This document shows, in pieces, positions 15,873 to 25,495 of a DNA stretch of 64,000 nt. Source of the DNA: Candidatus Proelusimicrobium excrementi (lineage in GTDB: Bacteria; Elusimicrobiota; Elusimicrobia; Elusimicrobiales; Elusimicrobiaceae). The notes beneath the pieces were generated by a model. That model had not been told where the DNA came from. It did no database searches and was given only the letters and a program-made list of their open reading frames with translations. Made by a program: the position numbers and the translations under genes. Positions within the stretch are counted from its first letter, which is position 1; each line of letters begins with the position of its first letter. The DNA is taken from assembly GCA_934643455.1 (NCBI GenBank), contig CAKUBV010000004.1, positions 124,001 through 188,000 of the forward strand, in the 5' to 3' direction.

Positions 15873-18800
15873 ATGTCAAAAACAGTTGGTATGCCAAGGC
15901 GTTTTATAAAAGTTTTTACGGTTTTAAGTTTGTTTTTATTTCCGGCCGCCGCGCTTTTTGCTCAGACGGCTACTGTAACTCAAAATTTTGTGGCTTATCC
16001 TATAACAATTCCCGCCACACCAGCTGTGGGAGAATCTTTTGGAGATTGCCAAATAACTCCAAATACAGCAGGAATAACGGGCAACGATGTATCTTATTAT
16101 ACAACTCAGATTGCCCCTGTAAATTCTACTGATCCTTGGGTAAACTCCGCTTTAATAGAGTACTCACAGCAAAAGACGGACTCCTCTGGCACTAAATTGC
16201 GGGCTTATCCCAATAACTGTCTTTCTTTATGTGCTCACGTAACTTGCAATAACCCGACAAGGCAGGTGGAAGGCAGCAGCGGCGGCAGTAGCGACGTTAC
16301 CAAAATATACCCCGTAAGAAGCGGTGATTTTCCTATACAAAGCGTACTTTTTGAAATTTTCAAATACCAGCAGAACGCAAACCCTTATAACCCGGATTCA
16401 ACGCCGCCGATAAGGACGATAGCTTTATATCCTACCGGTAACAAAAATATTTGTTACGGTGTAGATGTTTATGGCGGTAATGATGACCCTACCAAGGCTA
16501 AATCTTGCTGCGATAAATGTACGCCTAGCTGTCCTACTAATGATACTGATTGCCCAAATGTCGGTAGATTCAAAAATAAAGAAGCATGTGAGCAAGGGCG
16601 TACGGACTTATATTTTTGTGCAGCGTGGGACGGTACGTATGAGATAGACGGGGAATTTGGACAGAGCAACGGGGATTTTGGATATAGGACGACGATATCG
16701 AGCAAGTGGCCCGGGGACGGGATAAGCACGCCGGAGATAGACTTATCGCACACGATAGTATATCCTGGGAAGGATCAGATACCAATACAGGTAGACGTAA
16801 CGAACATTCATTCAGTAAGGAGCACGCCGACATTGGTAGGACAGAAGAAAGCAGTAACGGCGGAGCCCTACAACATTAATTATAGGATAAGCAAGGACGC
16901 AACAGTAACGATCAACATAATAGATCCGACTAGCGGGGAAGTAGAGCGTGCGTTAGTGAACCAGCTGCCTAGGGAAGGAGAAGGATTCCAAGGAGGGGGA
17001 GTAGGCAGCAGTGAAGACACGATAACGACGATGAGCGAATCGTGGGACGGACGGGATGACGCCGGGAGGTTATTACCGTTTGGAAACTATTTGGTAAGTT
17101 TACAGGCGTGGAGCGTAGACGAATGGGACGGGGCGAGCGCTTCGTATCCGAATAGCGACATATCGCGTACGGTAACGAGACAGTTGTCATTGGATCCGTT
17201 GAAGATAACGGACATAGATGTAACGGGGTTAGCGAAGACGTCGACGGCATACGCGATGGTAAATTACATATTGACGGAAGCGGCGACGGTACATTTTGAA
17301 GTATACACGCCCGGTACGACGTTTATTGATACGAATATAAAGAAGAACACGACGGCGAATGCGGCGTGCGATAGCGGATATTGCAGTAATAACAGCTCAA
17401 ACGGTCCGAAGATGACAGCGAACAGCGGCTATAAAGTATTTAGTTTGGTAGAGCAGAAAGCTGGACGTACGAAAGTGAACAGCAAATGGGACGGGATGTG
17501 CTGGAGCGACGCGAAAACATGCGCTAATGCTGTACAGACAGTATTGCAAGGGAAGTATGTAAATAATGCGGATACTGGGTCTACTGAAGATTATGCAGGA
17601 GCGGCGATGCCGGACGGGGACTATGTATATGTGATATGGGCGGAGATTCCGTACAGCGGCAGCCCGAAGACGATAAACGGGTATGTATGGGACGGAGTAA
17701 AGACAGCGAGGATAGAGAACGGAATATTAGGTATAAACCGCGGTATGCCGGAGCTTACGGTAGGGAGCGTAGGATACAGCACGATAGGGTCAAGCCCGGT
17801 GGCGCACGGATTGGATCCGTTCATATTTAGCTATGCATTATCAAGGGACGCGTATGTAACTGCGGAAGTATTGACGACGAGCTATGATGCTTCTGGGAAC
17901 AATACGGTAGGGCCGTATGTAGTAAAGACTTTACTGGATAATGAGATACAGACGTCGGCTAGTGCTGGGAACAAGTTATCATGGGACGGAATAGACAATA
18001 ACGGCAGATATGTAACGCAAGGGAGCTATTTATTTAGGGTAATAGCGCGGGACAGTTTATATCCTACGAAAGTGGTAACGAGCACGGTAGAGTTCCCGGT
18101 GGATTTATTTAGGGTAGTAGACGTAGGGAGCACGAGTTTACTTGAAGAAGCGACGAGCCAGGCGACGATAAGCTATGTATTAAGTAAGAGCATGGACGTA
18201 ACGTTGAACATTTATGACAGGGACATAGTAATCCCGAACGATATAAGGGAAGAGAACTGGCCGCCGAGAGTATGTCAGAGCAACAGCGAGGTAAGTGCGG
18301 ACGGAAAGGCGCAGTGTATATACAGGAAGGCGAGCGACGGGAGCGTAGTGGTAGATCCGACGATAGAGCCTATAAAGAGCTTTACCGGTGCGAGACAAGG
18401 AGAAAGCCGGGTAACTGAATATTGGGACGGGTATTATGAAACTACGGGAGACGGGAACAACGTAAGCGGGGCGACACAGGCGATGTACCCGGACGGGTTC
18501 TATCCGTACTATATATACGCGAAGGCGGACGTAGCGGGGAGCAAGTATTACACAACGGCGACGTTAGGCGGGGCAAGCGTATTGATACCGCAGGATCCGA
18601 AGGCGAATGAAGATAGCGGTTTTTTAAGCAAAGTAGACGCGAGCGATCAACCGACGGGGTATATAACGATAGCGAGAGGGCCGGTATATTTTACGAAGAT
18701 AGACATAAAGCCGAGCAGCCCGAAACTGGTATACAGTTCGGAGACGATACAGATCCCGGTGTATGAGATAAGCTTTATGGTAACGAGGACGGCAAGCGTA

Positions 18801-19970
18801 CAGGTACAGATAGTATCGTTGAGCGACGGAGCGTGCACGGGCACGAACGGGAGCGGACGTGGCGCGATCTGCAGAGTTTTGACGAAGACGAACACGAGCT
18901 ATTTGAGCACGGTATATGACGGGAATGTAGAGAACAAATTGTACTGGGACGGGAAGGACGAGCAGGGCAAGTATGTAAAGAGCGACGCGTACCAGGTAAG
19001 ATTTATAGCGGAGCCGTACCCGAAAGCGGAAGGAGTAAGCCAGACGATAGAGTCAAGGGTATTGAACGTAGACAACTTCCAGATATTTGACAGGTACACT
19101 ACGGACGTAACGAGGGATAACGGGAGTGTAGGGACGTTTGCGTATCAGGTATCAGTACCAATGAAGGTGGCGATACAGATCTTTAAGCCTGGTACGATGA
19201 CGAGCGGGGCGGCGGACGGTACATTGATAGATCCAGCGGATCCGACTGGTCCTGCGATAGGAGAGAACAGTATCGACAAGGTGCTGGTAAAAGCGATAGT
19301 TGGAGTAAGCCCGCACTTAATCCCGATAGAAAGAGTATGGGACGGGACGGATTACAGGGGACAGATAGTACCGGATGGGATATATCCGTTCAGGTATGTA
19401 AGCGTACTGGACTCATACGATATGAACAGTGTAAACGGAGCGATAAGGATAGAGAGCGACCAGAGCGAAGTAACGAGCAAGGTAGCGGACTGGGACAAGT
19501 ACGCGAACTTGGAAAACATCATGGTTGTAAACGGGGACAGCTGGTATGCGGACTTGGACTGGAAGAGCGACAAGGTAACGATGTTCTACCCGAACCCGCT
19601 GAGGCAGAGCTACGGACAGTTTGAAATCACGAAGATGCCGGCGCCTGGGACGATAAGCATAAAGATATATAATATCGCCGGGGATTTGGTAAGAGACGGC
19701 GGGTATGAGTGTATGAACGCGCGAGGAGTGACGAGCAGCTTGGAAGAGATAAACAACTCTGGCGGATTAGAGCCGGACTGGACGAGCAACGTAGGCGGAA
19801 GCGGAGAGATAATAGGAGGAGGAAACTTCGCGCTGAGATGCAAATGGGACAGGACGAACAACCACGGGAGGAAAGTGGCGAGAGGATTATATTATGCGAT
19901 AATGGAGTTAAGCCCGACGAGGGGGAATGCGACGAAATCGCAGAAAGTAATAAAAATCCTTATCCCTTAA
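15873..19970 (+). CDS. Large secreted protein with FlgD-like Ig repeats (copy 1)
   Basis: 1365 residues from the ATG at 15873 (AAGGA 7 bases upstream); a TTG 33 bases earlier is less likely. A signal peptide covers about 1-31, ending ALFAQTATV. A cysteine-rich region follows (about 110-230, with CCDKCTPSCP). Then come about six units of the FlgD-like Ig type, each with a strand such as DATVTINIID, AATVHFEVYT or SVQVQIVSL and a later WDG (D)xxG...G.Y motif (ESWDGRDDAGR, LSWDGIDNNGRY, LYWDGKDEQGKY, RVWDGTDYRGQ). The C-terminus (FYPNPLRQSYGQ, ISIKIYNIAGDLVRD, GRKVARGLYYAIMEL) resembles the sorting/FlgD-like end domains of secreted proteins from Bacteroidetes-like systems. The last 1252 residues are identical to copy 2. 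Surface or extracellular structural role is inferred. Confidence 0.8.
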   Translation: MSKTVGMPRRFIKVFTVLSLFLFPAAALFAQTATVTQNFVAYPITIPATPAVGESFGDCQITPNTAGITGNDVSYYTTQIAPVNSTDPWVNSALIEYSQQKTDSSGTKLRAYPNNCLSLCAHVTCNNPTRQVEGSSGGSSDVTKIYPVRSGDFPIQSVLFEIFKYQQNANPYNPDSTPPIRTIALYPTGNKNICYGVDVYGGNDDPTKAKSCCDKCTPSCPTNDTDCPNVGRFKNKEACEQGRTDLYFCAAWDGTYEIDGEFGQSNGDFGYRTTISSKWPGDGISTPEIDLSHTIVYPGKDQIPIQVDVTNIHSVRSTPTLVGQKKAVTAEPYNINYRISKDATVTINIIDPTSGEVERALVNQLPREGEGFQGGGVGSSEDTITTMSESWDGRDDAGRLLPFGNYLVSLQAWSVDEWDGASASYPNSDISRTVTRQLSLDPLKITDIDVTGLAKTSTAYAMVNYILTEAATVHFEVYTPGTTFIDTNIKKNTTANAACDSGYCSNNSSNGPKMTANSGYKVFSLVEQKAGRTKVNSKWDGMCWSDAKTCANAVQTVLQGKYVNNADTGSTEDYAGAAMPDGDYVYVIWAEIPYSGSPKTINGYVWDGVKTARIENGILGINRGMPELTVGSVGYSTIGSSPVAHGLDPFIFSYALSRDAYVTAEVLTTSYDASGNNTVGPYVVKTLLDNEIQTSASAGNKLSWDGIDNNGRYVTQGSYLFRVIARDSLYPTKVVTSTVEFPVDLFRVVDVGSTSLLEEATSQATISYVLSKSMDVTLNIYDRDIVIPNDIREENWPPRVCQSNSEVSADGKAQCIYRKASDGSVVVDPTIEPIKSFTGARQGESRVTEYWDGYYETTGDGNNVSGATQAMYPDGFYPYYIYAKADVAGSKYYTTATLGGASVLIPQDPKANEDSGFLSKVDASDQPTGYITIARGPVYFTKIDIKPSSPKLVYSSETIQIPVYEISFMVTRTASVQVQIVSLSDGACTGTNGSGRGAICRVLTKTNTSYLSTVYDGNVENKLYWDGKDEQGKYVKSDAYQVRFIAEPYPKAEGVSQTIESRVLNVDNFQIFDRYTTDVTRDNGSVGTFAYQVSVPMKVAIQIFKPGTMTSGAADGTLIDPADPTGPAIGENSIDKVLVKAIVGVSPHLIPIERVWDGTDYRGQIVPDGIYPFRYVSVLDSYDMNSVNGAIRIESDQSEVTSKVADWDKYANLENIMVVNGDSWYADLDWKSDKVTMFYPNPLRQSYGQFEITKMPAPGTISIKIYNIAGDLVRDGGYECMNARGVTSSLEEINNSGGLEPDWTSNVGGSGEIIGGGNFALRCKWDRTNNHGRKVARGLYYAIMELSPTRGNATKSQKVIKILIP

Positions 19971-19990
19971 TATCGGATACATAGATTTAT
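16212..19990 (+). repeat. Long direct repeat, unit 1
   Basis: Matches 20506-24284 at a constant offset of 4294 bases. I see no difference from 16212 through 19978; base 19979 is A against G in the second copy, and identity then continues to 19990, where copy 2 has just begun the ATG of the PorV-like gene. The repeat covers most of the FlgD-repeat gene and its stop codon. Confidence 0.93.
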
Positions 19991-20157
19991 TTCCAGAGTA
20001 TCAGACGTTTATTATTTGCGGTTGTGATATAAATCTATTGACAATGTTTGTTAAAAATTGCGAAAATGATTAATAGCAGATTTCCTGTTTAACATATATA
20101 TGTTTAATAGCGTTTGCTTTATAATGTTTTGTATATTTAAATTGGTAACCGAGAATT
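19971..20157. promoter_or_regulatory. Intergenic region with inverted repeats and promoter candidates for copy 2
   Basis: ATAGATTTAT (19981-19990) pairs with ATAAATCTAT (20029-20038). TTGACA at 20038-20043 with an 18-base spacer to GAAAAT, and TATAAT at 20120-20125, are promoter candidates. AACATATATATGTT (20091-20104) is a perfect palindrome between them. Confidence 0.4.
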
Positions 20158-23100
20158 ATGAAAAATAAACAAAAAGAATATTCATTAATAAGAAGCTTTG
20201 CCGTTTTTGCAAAAGCCGGGTGTATGGCTTTTGTATTGGCTGTTGCGGGGGTATTTGCCTCTGCTCAGACAGCGACCGTAACAGAAAACATAGTGGTATA
20301 TAAGCCTACTAGCACTTTATCGAGCGCATATTGTCAGATTAGCGATCCTACAGCGGACATGGCTAACGCCGCCATAAATCGTTCTTATGTAAAGACTGGG
20401 ATAGCTCCTGTGAACTCTACGGATCCTTGGGTAAACTCGGCTTTGATAGAATATTCTCAAATAACATCGGGCAACAGGGGGACTGTCAACACATATACCT
20501 ATCCTAATAACTGTCTTTCTTTATGTGCTCACGTAACTTGCAATAACCCGACAAGGCAGGTGGAAGGCAGCAGCGGCGGCAGTAGCGACGTTACCAAAAT
20601 ATACCCCGTAAGAAGCGGTGATTTTCCTATACAAAGCGTACTTTTTGAAATTTTCAAATACCAGCAGAACGCAAACCCTTATAACCCGGATTCAACGCCG
20701 CCGATAAGGACGATAGCTTTATATCCTACCGGTAACAAAAATATTTGTTACGGTGTAGATGTTTATGGCGGTAATGATGACCCTACCAAGGCTAAATCTT
20801 GCTGCGATAAATGTACGCCTAGCTGTCCTACTAATGATACTGATTGCCCAAATGTCGGTAGATTCAAAAATAAAGAAGCATGTGAGCAAGGGCGTACGGA
20901 CTTATATTTTTGTGCAGCGTGGGACGGTACGTATGAGATAGACGGGGAATTTGGACAGAGCAACGGGGATTTTGGATATAGGACGACGATATCGAGCAAG
21001 TGGCCCGGGGACGGGATAAGCACGCCGGAGATAGACTTATCGCACACGATAGTATATCCTGGGAAGGATCAGATACCAATACAGGTAGACGTAACGAACA
21101 TTCATTCAGTAAGGAGCACGCCGACATTGGTAGGACAGAAGAAAGCAGTAACGGCGGAGCCCTACAACATTAATTATAGGATAAGCAAGGACGCAACAGT
21201 AACGATCAACATAATAGATCCGACTAGCGGGGAAGTAGAGCGTGCGTTAGTGAACCAGCTGCCTAGGGAAGGAGAAGGATTCCAAGGAGGGGGAGTAGGC
21301 AGCAGTGAAGACACGATAACGACGATGAGCGAATCGTGGGACGGACGGGATGACGCCGGGAGGTTATTACCGTTTGGAAACTATTTGGTAAGTTTACAGG
21401 CGTGGAGCGTAGACGAATGGGACGGGGCGAGCGCTTCGTATCCGAATAGCGACATATCGCGTACGGTAACGAGACAGTTGTCATTGGATCCGTTGAAGAT
21501 AACGGACATAGATGTAACGGGGTTAGCGAAGACGTCGACGGCATACGCGATGGTAAATTACATATTGACGGAAGCGGCGACGGTACATTTTGAAGTATAC
21601 ACGCCCGGTACGACGTTTATTGATACGAATATAAAGAAGAACACGACGGCGAATGCGGCGTGCGATAGCGGATATTGCAGTAATAACAGCTCAAACGGTC
21701 CGAAGATGACAGCGAACAGCGGCTATAAAGTATTTAGTTTGGTAGAGCAGAAAGCTGGACGTACGAAAGTGAACAGCAAATGGGACGGGATGTGCTGGAG
21801 CGACGCGAAAACATGCGCTAATGCTGTACAGACAGTATTGCAAGGGAAGTATGTAAATAATGCGGATACTGGGTCTACTGAAGATTATGCAGGAGCGGCG
21901 ATGCCGGACGGGGACTATGTATATGTGATATGGGCGGAGATTCCGTACAGCGGCAGCCCGAAGACGATAAACGGGTATGTATGGGACGGAGTAAAGACAG
22001 CGAGGATAGAGAACGGAATATTAGGTATAAACCGCGGTATGCCGGAGCTTACGGTAGGGAGCGTAGGATACAGCACGATAGGGTCAAGCCCGGTGGCGCA
22101 CGGATTGGATCCGTTCATATTTAGCTATGCATTATCAAGGGACGCGTATGTAACTGCGGAAGTATTGACGACGAGCTATGATGCTTCTGGGAACAATACG
22201 GTAGGGCCGTATGTAGTAAAGACTTTACTGGATAATGAGATACAGACGTCGGCTAGTGCTGGGAACAAGTTATCATGGGACGGAATAGACAATAACGGCA
22301 GATATGTAACGCAAGGGAGCTATTTATTTAGGGTAATAGCGCGGGACAGTTTATATCCTACGAAAGTGGTAACGAGCACGGTAGAGTTCCCGGTGGATTT
22401 ATTTAGGGTAGTAGACGTAGGGAGCACGAGTTTACTTGAAGAAGCGACGAGCCAGGCGACGATAAGCTATGTATTAAGTAAGAGCATGGACGTAACGTTG
22501 AACATTTATGACAGGGACATAGTAATCCCGAACGATATAAGGGAAGAGAACTGGCCGCCGAGAGTATGTCAGAGCAACAGCGAGGTAAGTGCGGACGGAA
22601 AGGCGCAGTGTATATACAGGAAGGCGAGCGACGGGAGCGTAGTGGTAGATCCGACGATAGAGCCTATAAAGAGCTTTACCGGTGCGAGACAAGGAGAAAG
22701 CCGGGTAACTGAATATTGGGACGGGTATTATGAAACTACGGGAGACGGGAACAACGTAAGCGGGGCGACACAGGCGATGTACCCGGACGGGTTCTATCCG
22801 TACTATATATACGCGAAGGCGGACGTAGCGGGGAGCAAGTATTACACAACGGCGACGTTAGGCGGGGCAAGCGTATTGATACCGCAGGATCCGAAGGCGA
22901 ATGAAGATAGCGGTTTTTTAAGCAAAGTAGACGCGAGCGATCAACCGACGGGGTATATAACGATAGCGAGAGGGCCGGTATATTTTACGAAGATAGACAT
23001 AAAGCCGAGCAGCCCGAAACTGGTATACAGTTCGGAGACGATACAGATCCCGGTGTATGAGATAAGCTTTATGGTAACGAGGACGGCAAGCGTACAGGTA

Positions 23101-24264
23101 CAGATAGTATCGTTGAGCGACGGAGCGTGCACGGGCACGAACGGGAGCGGACGTGGCGCGATCTGCAGAGTTTTGACGAAGACGAACACGAGCTATTTGA
23201 GCACGGTATATGACGGGAATGTAGAGAACAAATTGTACTGGGACGGGAAGGACGAGCAGGGCAAGTATGTAAAGAGCGACGCGTACCAGGTAAGATTTAT
23301 AGCGGAGCCGTACCCGAAAGCGGAAGGAGTAAGCCAGACGATAGAGTCAAGGGTATTGAACGTAGACAACTTCCAGATATTTGACAGGTACACTACGGAC
23401 GTAACGAGGGATAACGGGAGTGTAGGGACGTTTGCGTATCAGGTATCAGTACCAATGAAGGTGGCGATACAGATCTTTAAGCCTGGTACGATGACGAGCG
23501 GGGCGGCGGACGGTACATTGATAGATCCAGCGGATCCGACTGGTCCTGCGATAGGAGAGAACAGTATCGACAAGGTGCTGGTAAAAGCGATAGTTGGAGT
23601 AAGCCCGCACTTAATCCCGATAGAAAGAGTATGGGACGGGACGGATTACAGGGGACAGATAGTACCGGATGGGATATATCCGTTCAGGTATGTAAGCGTA
23701 CTGGACTCATACGATATGAACAGTGTAAACGGAGCGATAAGGATAGAGAGCGACCAGAGCGAAGTAACGAGCAAGGTAGCGGACTGGGACAAGTACGCGA
23801 ACTTGGAAAACATCATGGTTGTAAACGGGGACAGCTGGTATGCGGACTTGGACTGGAAGAGCGACAAGGTAACGATGTTCTACCCGAACCCGCTGAGGCA
23901 GAGCTACGGACAGTTTGAAATCACGAAGATGCCGGCGCCTGGGACGATAAGCATAAAGATATATAATATCGCCGGGGATTTGGTAAGAGACGGCGGGTAT
24001 GAGTGTATGAACGCGCGAGGAGTGACGAGCAGCTTGGAAGAGATAAACAACTCTGGCGGATTAGAGCCGGACTGGACGAGCAACGTAGGCGGAAGCGGAG
24101 AGATAATAGGAGGAGGAAACTTCGCGCTGAGATGCAAATGGGACAGGACGAACAACCACGGGAGGAAAGTGGCGAGAGGATTATATTATGCGATAATGGA
24201 GTTAAGCCCGACGAGGGGGAATGCGACGAAATCGCAGAAAGTAATAAAAATCCTTATCCCTTAA
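20158..24264 (+). CDS. Large secreted protein with FlgD-like Ig repeats (copy 2)
   Basis: 1368 residues with a signal peptide (about 1-37; hydrophobic core GCMAFVLAVAGVFASAQTA). Residues 117-1368 are the same as residues 114-1365 of copy 1, so the repeat and C-terminal domains are as described there: a cysteine-rich region, about six FlgD-like Ig units with WDG motifs, and a FYPNP...KIYNIAGD end domain. The N-terminal 116 residues are only partly alike (shared APVNSTDPWVNSALIEYSQ), and their codons differ at many silent sites. The next gene, PorV-like, starts 18 bases after the stop, suggesting export partners. Two such genes may give two surface forms with different N-terminal heads. Confidence 0.8.
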   Translation: MKNKQKEYSLIRSFAVFAKAGCMAFVLAVAGVFASAQTATVTENIVVYKPTSTLSSAYCQISDPTADMANAAINRSYVKTGIAPVNSTDPWVNSALIEYSQITSGNRGTVNTYTYPNNCLSLCAHVTCNNPTRQVEGSSGGSSDVTKIYPVRSGDFPIQSVLFEIFKYQQNANPYNPDSTPPIRTIALYPTGNKNICYGVDVYGGNDDPTKAKSCCDKCTPSCPTNDTDCPNVGRFKNKEACEQGRTDLYFCAAWDGTYEIDGEFGQSNGDFGYRTTISSKWPGDGISTPEIDLSHTIVYPGKDQIPIQVDVTNIHSVRSTPTLVGQKKAVTAEPYNINYRISKDATVTINIIDPTSGEVERALVNQLPREGEGFQGGGVGSSEDTITTMSESWDGRDDAGRLLPFGNYLVSLQAWSVDEWDGASASYPNSDISRTVTRQLSLDPLKITDIDVTGLAKTSTAYAMVNYILTEAATVHFEVYTPGTTFIDTNIKKNTTANAACDSGYCSNNSSNGPKMTANSGYKVFSLVEQKAGRTKVNSKWDGMCWSDAKTCANAVQTVLQGKYVNNADTGSTEDYAGAAMPDGDYVYVIWAEIPYSGSPKTINGYVWDGVKTARIENGILGINRGMPELTVGSVGYSTIGSSPVAHGLDPFIFSYALSRDAYVTAEVLTTSYDASGNNTVGPYVVKTLLDNEIQTSASAGNKLSWDGIDNNGRYVTQGSYLFRVIARDSLYPTKVVTSTVEFPVDLFRVVDVGSTSLLEEATSQATISYVLSKSMDVTLNIYDRDIVIPNDIREENWPPRVCQSNSEVSADGKAQCIYRKASDGSVVVDPTIEPIKSFTGARQGESRVTEYWDGYYETTGDGNNVSGATQAMYPDGFYPYYIYAKADVAGSKYYTTATLGGASVLIPQDPKANEDSGFLSKVDASDQPTGYITIARGPVYFTKIDIKPSSPKLVYSSETIQIPVYEISFMVTRTASVQVQIVSLSDGACTGTNGSGRGAICRVLTKTNTSYLSTVYDGNVENKLYWDGKDEQGKYVKSDAYQVRFIAEPYPKAEGVSQTIESRVLNVDNFQIFDRYTTDVTRDNGSVGTFAYQVSVPMKVAIQIFKPGTMTSGAADGTLIDPADPTGPAIGENSIDKVLVKAIVGVSPHLIPIERVWDGTDYRGQIVPDGIYPFRYVSVLDSYDMNSVNGAIRIESDQSEVTSKVADWDKYANLENIMVVNGDSWYADLDWKSDKVTMFYPNPLRQSYGQFEITKMPAPGTISIKIYNIAGDLVRDGGYECMNARGVTSSLEEINNSGGLEPDWTSNVGGSGEIIGGGNFALRCKWDRTNNHGRKVARGLYYAIMELSPTRGNATKSQKVIKILIP

Positions 24265-24284
24265 TATCGGATGCATAGATTTAT
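20506..24284 (+). repeat. Long direct repeat, unit 2
   Basis: Second copy of the 3.8 kb repeat that begins at 16212. Its right end reaches the start codon of the PorV-like gene at 24283, so the duplicated tract ends at a gene boundary. Confidence 0.93.
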
Positions 24285-25269
24285 GAAAAATAATAAATAT
24301 ATAAAAGTTTTAACGATAGCAATGTTATTTTCCCTGTTCGGTGTCTCCGTTCAGGCGGCGGGCCCTTATAAAAGGGCCGGTACAAGCGCGAGCGCTTTCT
24401 TAAAGCTCGGTACCGGCGCCCCTGAAGCGCAGGCTATGGGTAATGCCTATACCGCACTTTCAAGCGGAGCGCAGGCCTTGTTCTGGAACCCTGCCGGTAT
24501 CGCCACCAGCACCACCAGAGAATTCCAAGTTTCCCATATGCAGTGGTATGAAGGCGTGGGCGACAGCGCGGTGGGCTATGTACAGCCTATCGGCAAAACG
24601 GTTTTGGGCGTAAGTTTAAGGTATTTGCGCTTATCCGGCGATAAACTCGATGCGAGGGACTGGGAAGGTATACCTTTTGATCTTACCGGCGACGCCATTA
24701 AGGACTTTGTCGGTACGGTATCTTTGGCAAGAACATTCTTCGGCGTATTGGATATCGGCGGTACGGCCAAGTATATTAATGAAGACAACGTCGGCACAAA
24801 GCATATCAACCCGGCTTTTGACGTCGGCGGTAAACTGAGAATTTCAAACAATAAATTCGTAATCGGCGTTATGGGGCAGAACCTCGGCGATACCGAGGAA
24901 GTGCCTTCCGCTATACGTGGCGGCGCGGCGATTAACACCAAATACTTTACGATTTCCGGCGAAGTAGTGGATTATGTCGATGATAAAGTAAGATACGGCG
25001 TCGGCTTGGCTATACATATACCGGAAGATTTGGTTCAGGTGGCTTCCTTTGACATAAGGGTAGGCTACTACAACCGCGAAAACACCGGCTGGGCCGAAGA
25101 CGGCGACTTGGCCGAAAAAATCGGCTTGGAAACCACTTCCAAAGTTACTTTGGGATTTGGTTTTTACAGCAGCGAAGTTTTAGGTTACGGTTTAGGCCTT
25201 GATTACGCCATGATGCCTTCCGGCGCTTTGGGCACGGCCCATCAATTGGCGGTAAGACTGCAGTTTTAA
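24283..25269 (+). CDS. PorV/PorQ-like outer membrane beta-barrel protein
   Basis: 328 residues from the ATG at 24283, which gives a clean signal peptide (KYIKVLTIAMLFSLFGVSVQAA); another ATG four codons earlier lies inside the repeated tract. The mature start GTSASAFLKLGTGAPEAQAMGNAYTALSSGAQALFWNPAGIA is the hallmark of the PorV/PorQ/UPF0164 family (S-A-x-F-L-x-x-G-x-G-x-R/A-x-x-x-M-G-x-A...WNPAG). The rest alternates in beta-barrel fashion and ends with LAVRLQF, an aromatic-terminated last strand. PorV relatives shuttle type IX secretion cargo at the outer membrane; here the neighbour cargo would be the FlgD-repeat proteins. No other type IX genes are in the window. Confidence 0.85.
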   Translation: MKNNKYIKVLTIAMLFSLFGVSVQAAGPYKRAGTSASAFLKLGTGAPEAQAMGNAYTALSSGAQALFWNPAGIATSTTREFQVSHMQWYEGVGDSAVGYVQPIGKTVLGVSLRYLRLSGDKLDARDWEGIPFDLTGDAIKDFVGTVSLARTFFGVLDIGGTAKYINEDNVGTKHINPAFDVGGKLRISNNKFVIGVMGQNLGDTEEVPSAIRGGAAINTKYFTISGEVVDYVDDKVRYGVGLAIHIPEDLVQVASFDIRVGYYNRENTGWAEDGDLAEKIGLETTSKVTLGFGFYSSEVLGYGLGLDYAMMPSGALGTAHQLAVRLQF

Positions 25270-25292
25270 CTGCGGGCCGCGGGACGGCTGTT

Positions 25293-25457
25293 ATGAAAAA
25301 AAATAAAAAAGGACAGGCGGCGGTGGAATATATTCTTACTACGGCGGCGTTGTTTATAGCTTTTGTTCTTTTTTATAAATATTATACGTGGATAGTCCCC
25401 AAACAGTTTGAAAGCGGAGCGAAAATTATTCTTTCCGTATACGAACTGGAAAAGTAA
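25293..25457 (+). CDS. Small Flp/TadE-like pilin-type peptide (54 residues)
   Basis: A short gene at ATG 25293 with the sequence start MKKNKKGQAAVEYILTTAAL. The KKG-Q-x-x-x-E-Y motif with a glycine before the cleavage point, glutamate at +5 and a hydrophobic helix matches class IVb prepilins. The tail (YYTWIVPKQFES) is longer than in the main Flp pilin. It lies 24 bases after the PorV-like gene and 38 before the main pilin, so it is the first gene of the Tad cluster. A minor pilin or pseudopilin is the likely role. Confidence 0.75.
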   Translation: MKKNKKGQAAVEYILTTAALFIAFVLFYKYYTWIVPKQFESGAKIILSVYELEK

Positions 25458-25495
25458 ATTTAAAAGATTTGTTTTATATTTCGGAGGAATTATTT

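Noticed and set aside
16465..19984. Many open frames of 60-95 residues on both strands inside the giant genes
   Set aside because: They lie in other frames of the FlgD-repeat genes and are duplicated only because the DNA is. They reflect the unusual purine-rich composition.
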